From Roseateles hydrophilus (lineage in GTDB: Bacteria; Pseudomonadota; Gammaproteobacteria; Burkholderiales; Burkholderiaceae_C), in assembly GCF_026712245.1 (NCBI RefSeq), contig NZ_JAPPUY010000002.1, forward strand, positions 1 to 64,000: a stretch of 64,000 bases of DNA. The letters are read 5' to 3'. Every line of letters begins with the position of its first letter. The stretch's first letter is position 1. Both the position numbers and the translations under genes were made by a program. The notes below the pieces were generated by a model. The model searched no databases, was not told where the DNA came from, and saw only the letters and a list, made by a program, of their open reading frames with translations. Of the stretch, positions 63,189-64,000 are shown in pieces.

Positions 63189-64000
63189 TCAGTCCGGCAG
63201 CCGCGCGTCCGGCGGGATGTAGCGGCCCGGGTACATCGCGCCCATCAGCGCCTGGCGTTCGTAGGTGAGCGCGCGCAGCCGGGCCTCGATGACGGCGGCT
63301 TCCACCTGATCCGCATCCGGCCGGCGCGACTGGCGCAGGCCGGAGCTCATGCGGTCGATCGCGCCGTTGAGGTCGCCGGCAGCCGCCCGCGTTTCCGCCT
63401 GGGCGCGCACCGCGCGCAGCGGCTGGCCCAGCTTCTCCCACACAAGCGCCAGCTGCGCCCAGGCCAGTGCGTCCAGCGGCTCCAGGCTCACATGGGTCTG
63501 CAGCGCGTCTGCCGCGTCGCGCAGCATCGCGTCGCCGGGGGCGCCCGCCAGCGCCAGGCCCACGCGCTGCAGCAGCAGCGGGCGCGACTTCTCGCCCCGC
63601 AGCGTCTCCAGCGCGGCCACGCCTTCCATCGGCCGGCCACGGGCCTGGGCCAGCTCGGCGCGCAGATAGGTCAGCAGCCGTTTCGCCGCTGCCGTCTCGG
63701 CGGGGCTGGGGTTGATGAGCTGCAGCGTGACCTCGGCGCTGCGCAGCGTCGCCTCGGCGCGGTCGAAGTTGCGCAGCTTGATCGACGCCAGCGCGGCCGC
63801 GTAGCGCGCGCCCAGCTGCTCGTAGCCGCCGCTCTCCTTGATGTTGCGGGCGCCGGCGTCGTAGTTCTCCAGCACCTTCCAGGCGTCCACGCGCTGGTCC
63901 ATCAGCACGCGTGCCCGCGCCGCGATCAGCGCATGCTCTGCCAGGCCGCGCGGCCGCACGAATGGCTCCAGCGCCAGGCGCGTGCGCGCATCCCCGATGC
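63189..64000 (-). CDS. C-terminal part of an M48-family/BepA-like protein, 5' end cut by window
   Basis: About 270 codons in view; the frame stays open to the right edge, so the N-terminal protease domain, if present, lies outside. The visible part is a helical TPR-like region: LAEHALIAARARVLMDQRVD, AALASIKLRNFDRAEATLRS, LTYLRAELAQARGRPMEGVA, DALAWAQLALVWEKLGQPLR and AAAGDLNGAIDRMSSGLRQS. This tail is typical of periplasmic M48 metalloproteases such as BepA that oversee outer-membrane assembly. The HExxH site cannot be checked here. Confidence 0.75.
   Translation of the reverse strand, partial: IGDARTRLALEPFVRPRGLAEHALIAARARVLMDQRVDAWKVLENYDAGARNIKESGGYEQLGARYAAALASIKLRNFDRAEATLRSAEVTLQLINPSPAETAAAKRLLTYLRAELAQARGRPMEGVAALETLRGEKSRPLLLQRVGLALAGAPGDAMLRDAADALQTHVSLEPLDALAWAQLALVWEKLGQPLRAVRAQAETRAAAGDLNGAIDRMSSGLRQSRRPDADQVEAAVIEARLRALTYERQALMGAMYPGRYIPPDARLPD

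Overview
The window looks like chromosome of a high-GC betaproteobacterium of the order Burkholderiales, probably the Roseateles/Mitsuaria/Rubrivivax side. The reasons are very GC-rich codon use, two PEP-CTERM proteins, a lysine/alanine-rich SWIB protein, Fur boxes of the betaproteobacterial type and the overall gene content. No rRNA, tRNA or CRISPR array was recognised.

Layout. (1) 1-4.3 kb: an accessory block of visibly lower GC. It has a large serine recombinase running off the left edge, a small zinc-ribbon protein, and a two-gene nuclease pair (membrane-anchored Mrr-like enzyme plus DUF3883 protein) that looks like defence. (2) 4.3-18.1 kb: hydrolases and polysaccharide genes. A GH43/acetyl-esterase pair and two more alpha/beta hydrolases lie on the minus strand, followed by a PEP-CTERM protein, ssb, and a LytS/LytTR-type two-component system coupled to a GIN-domain protein. 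A tightly overlapping plus-strand set follows: GH105, DUF2264, DUF4861 and BNR_4, suggesting breakdown of an unsaturated uronate-containing polysaccharide such as rhamnogalacturonan. A PL1 pectate lyase at 41-42 kb fits the same diet. (3) 18.2-30.7 kb: a two-partner-secretion / contact-dependent-inhibition locus remodelled by an IS5-type element. It has a TpsB transporter, a shortened TpsA, the IS, an orphan immunity-like gene, and a displaced toxin module with a PoNe-type nuclease end plus its PoNi-type immunity gene. Two small lipoproteins follow. (4) 30.7-41.2 kb: a regulator, a Sel1-like protein, slyX, a dGTPase-fold protein that has lost its metal ligands, recQ, a DUF2306 membrane protein, a small [14 protein letters not shown] protein, and a very large protein joining a DyP-type peroxidase to a P450-like domain. 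(5) 41.2-52.7 kb: pectate lyase, two class III cyclase-homology proteins, a second QLPRVVVTG protein, uvrA, a PEP-CTERM protein, a single-domain response regulator and the SWIB protein. (6) 52.9-62.7 kb: a Fur-controlled iron region. TonB-ExbB-ExbD energise a siderophore receptor. Downstream lie a PiuC-type hydroxylase, a PepSY membrane protein, a DUF2271 protein with a flavinylation motif, DUF4198, ApbE and a flavodoxin/FNR reductase; together they look like an electron chain from NADPH to the periplasm. (7) 62.8-64 kb: a holin-family membrane protein and the C-terminal part of an M48/BepA-like protein running off the right edge.

The observations I rate highest are the DyP-P450 fusion, the in-frame dGTPase pseudoenzyme, the small proteins with repeated QLPRVVVTG motifs, the flavinylated iron-reduction chain, the Mrr/DUF3883 pair and the reshuffled toxin/immunity cassettes. 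Function calls rest on motifs read by eye. No database search was run.
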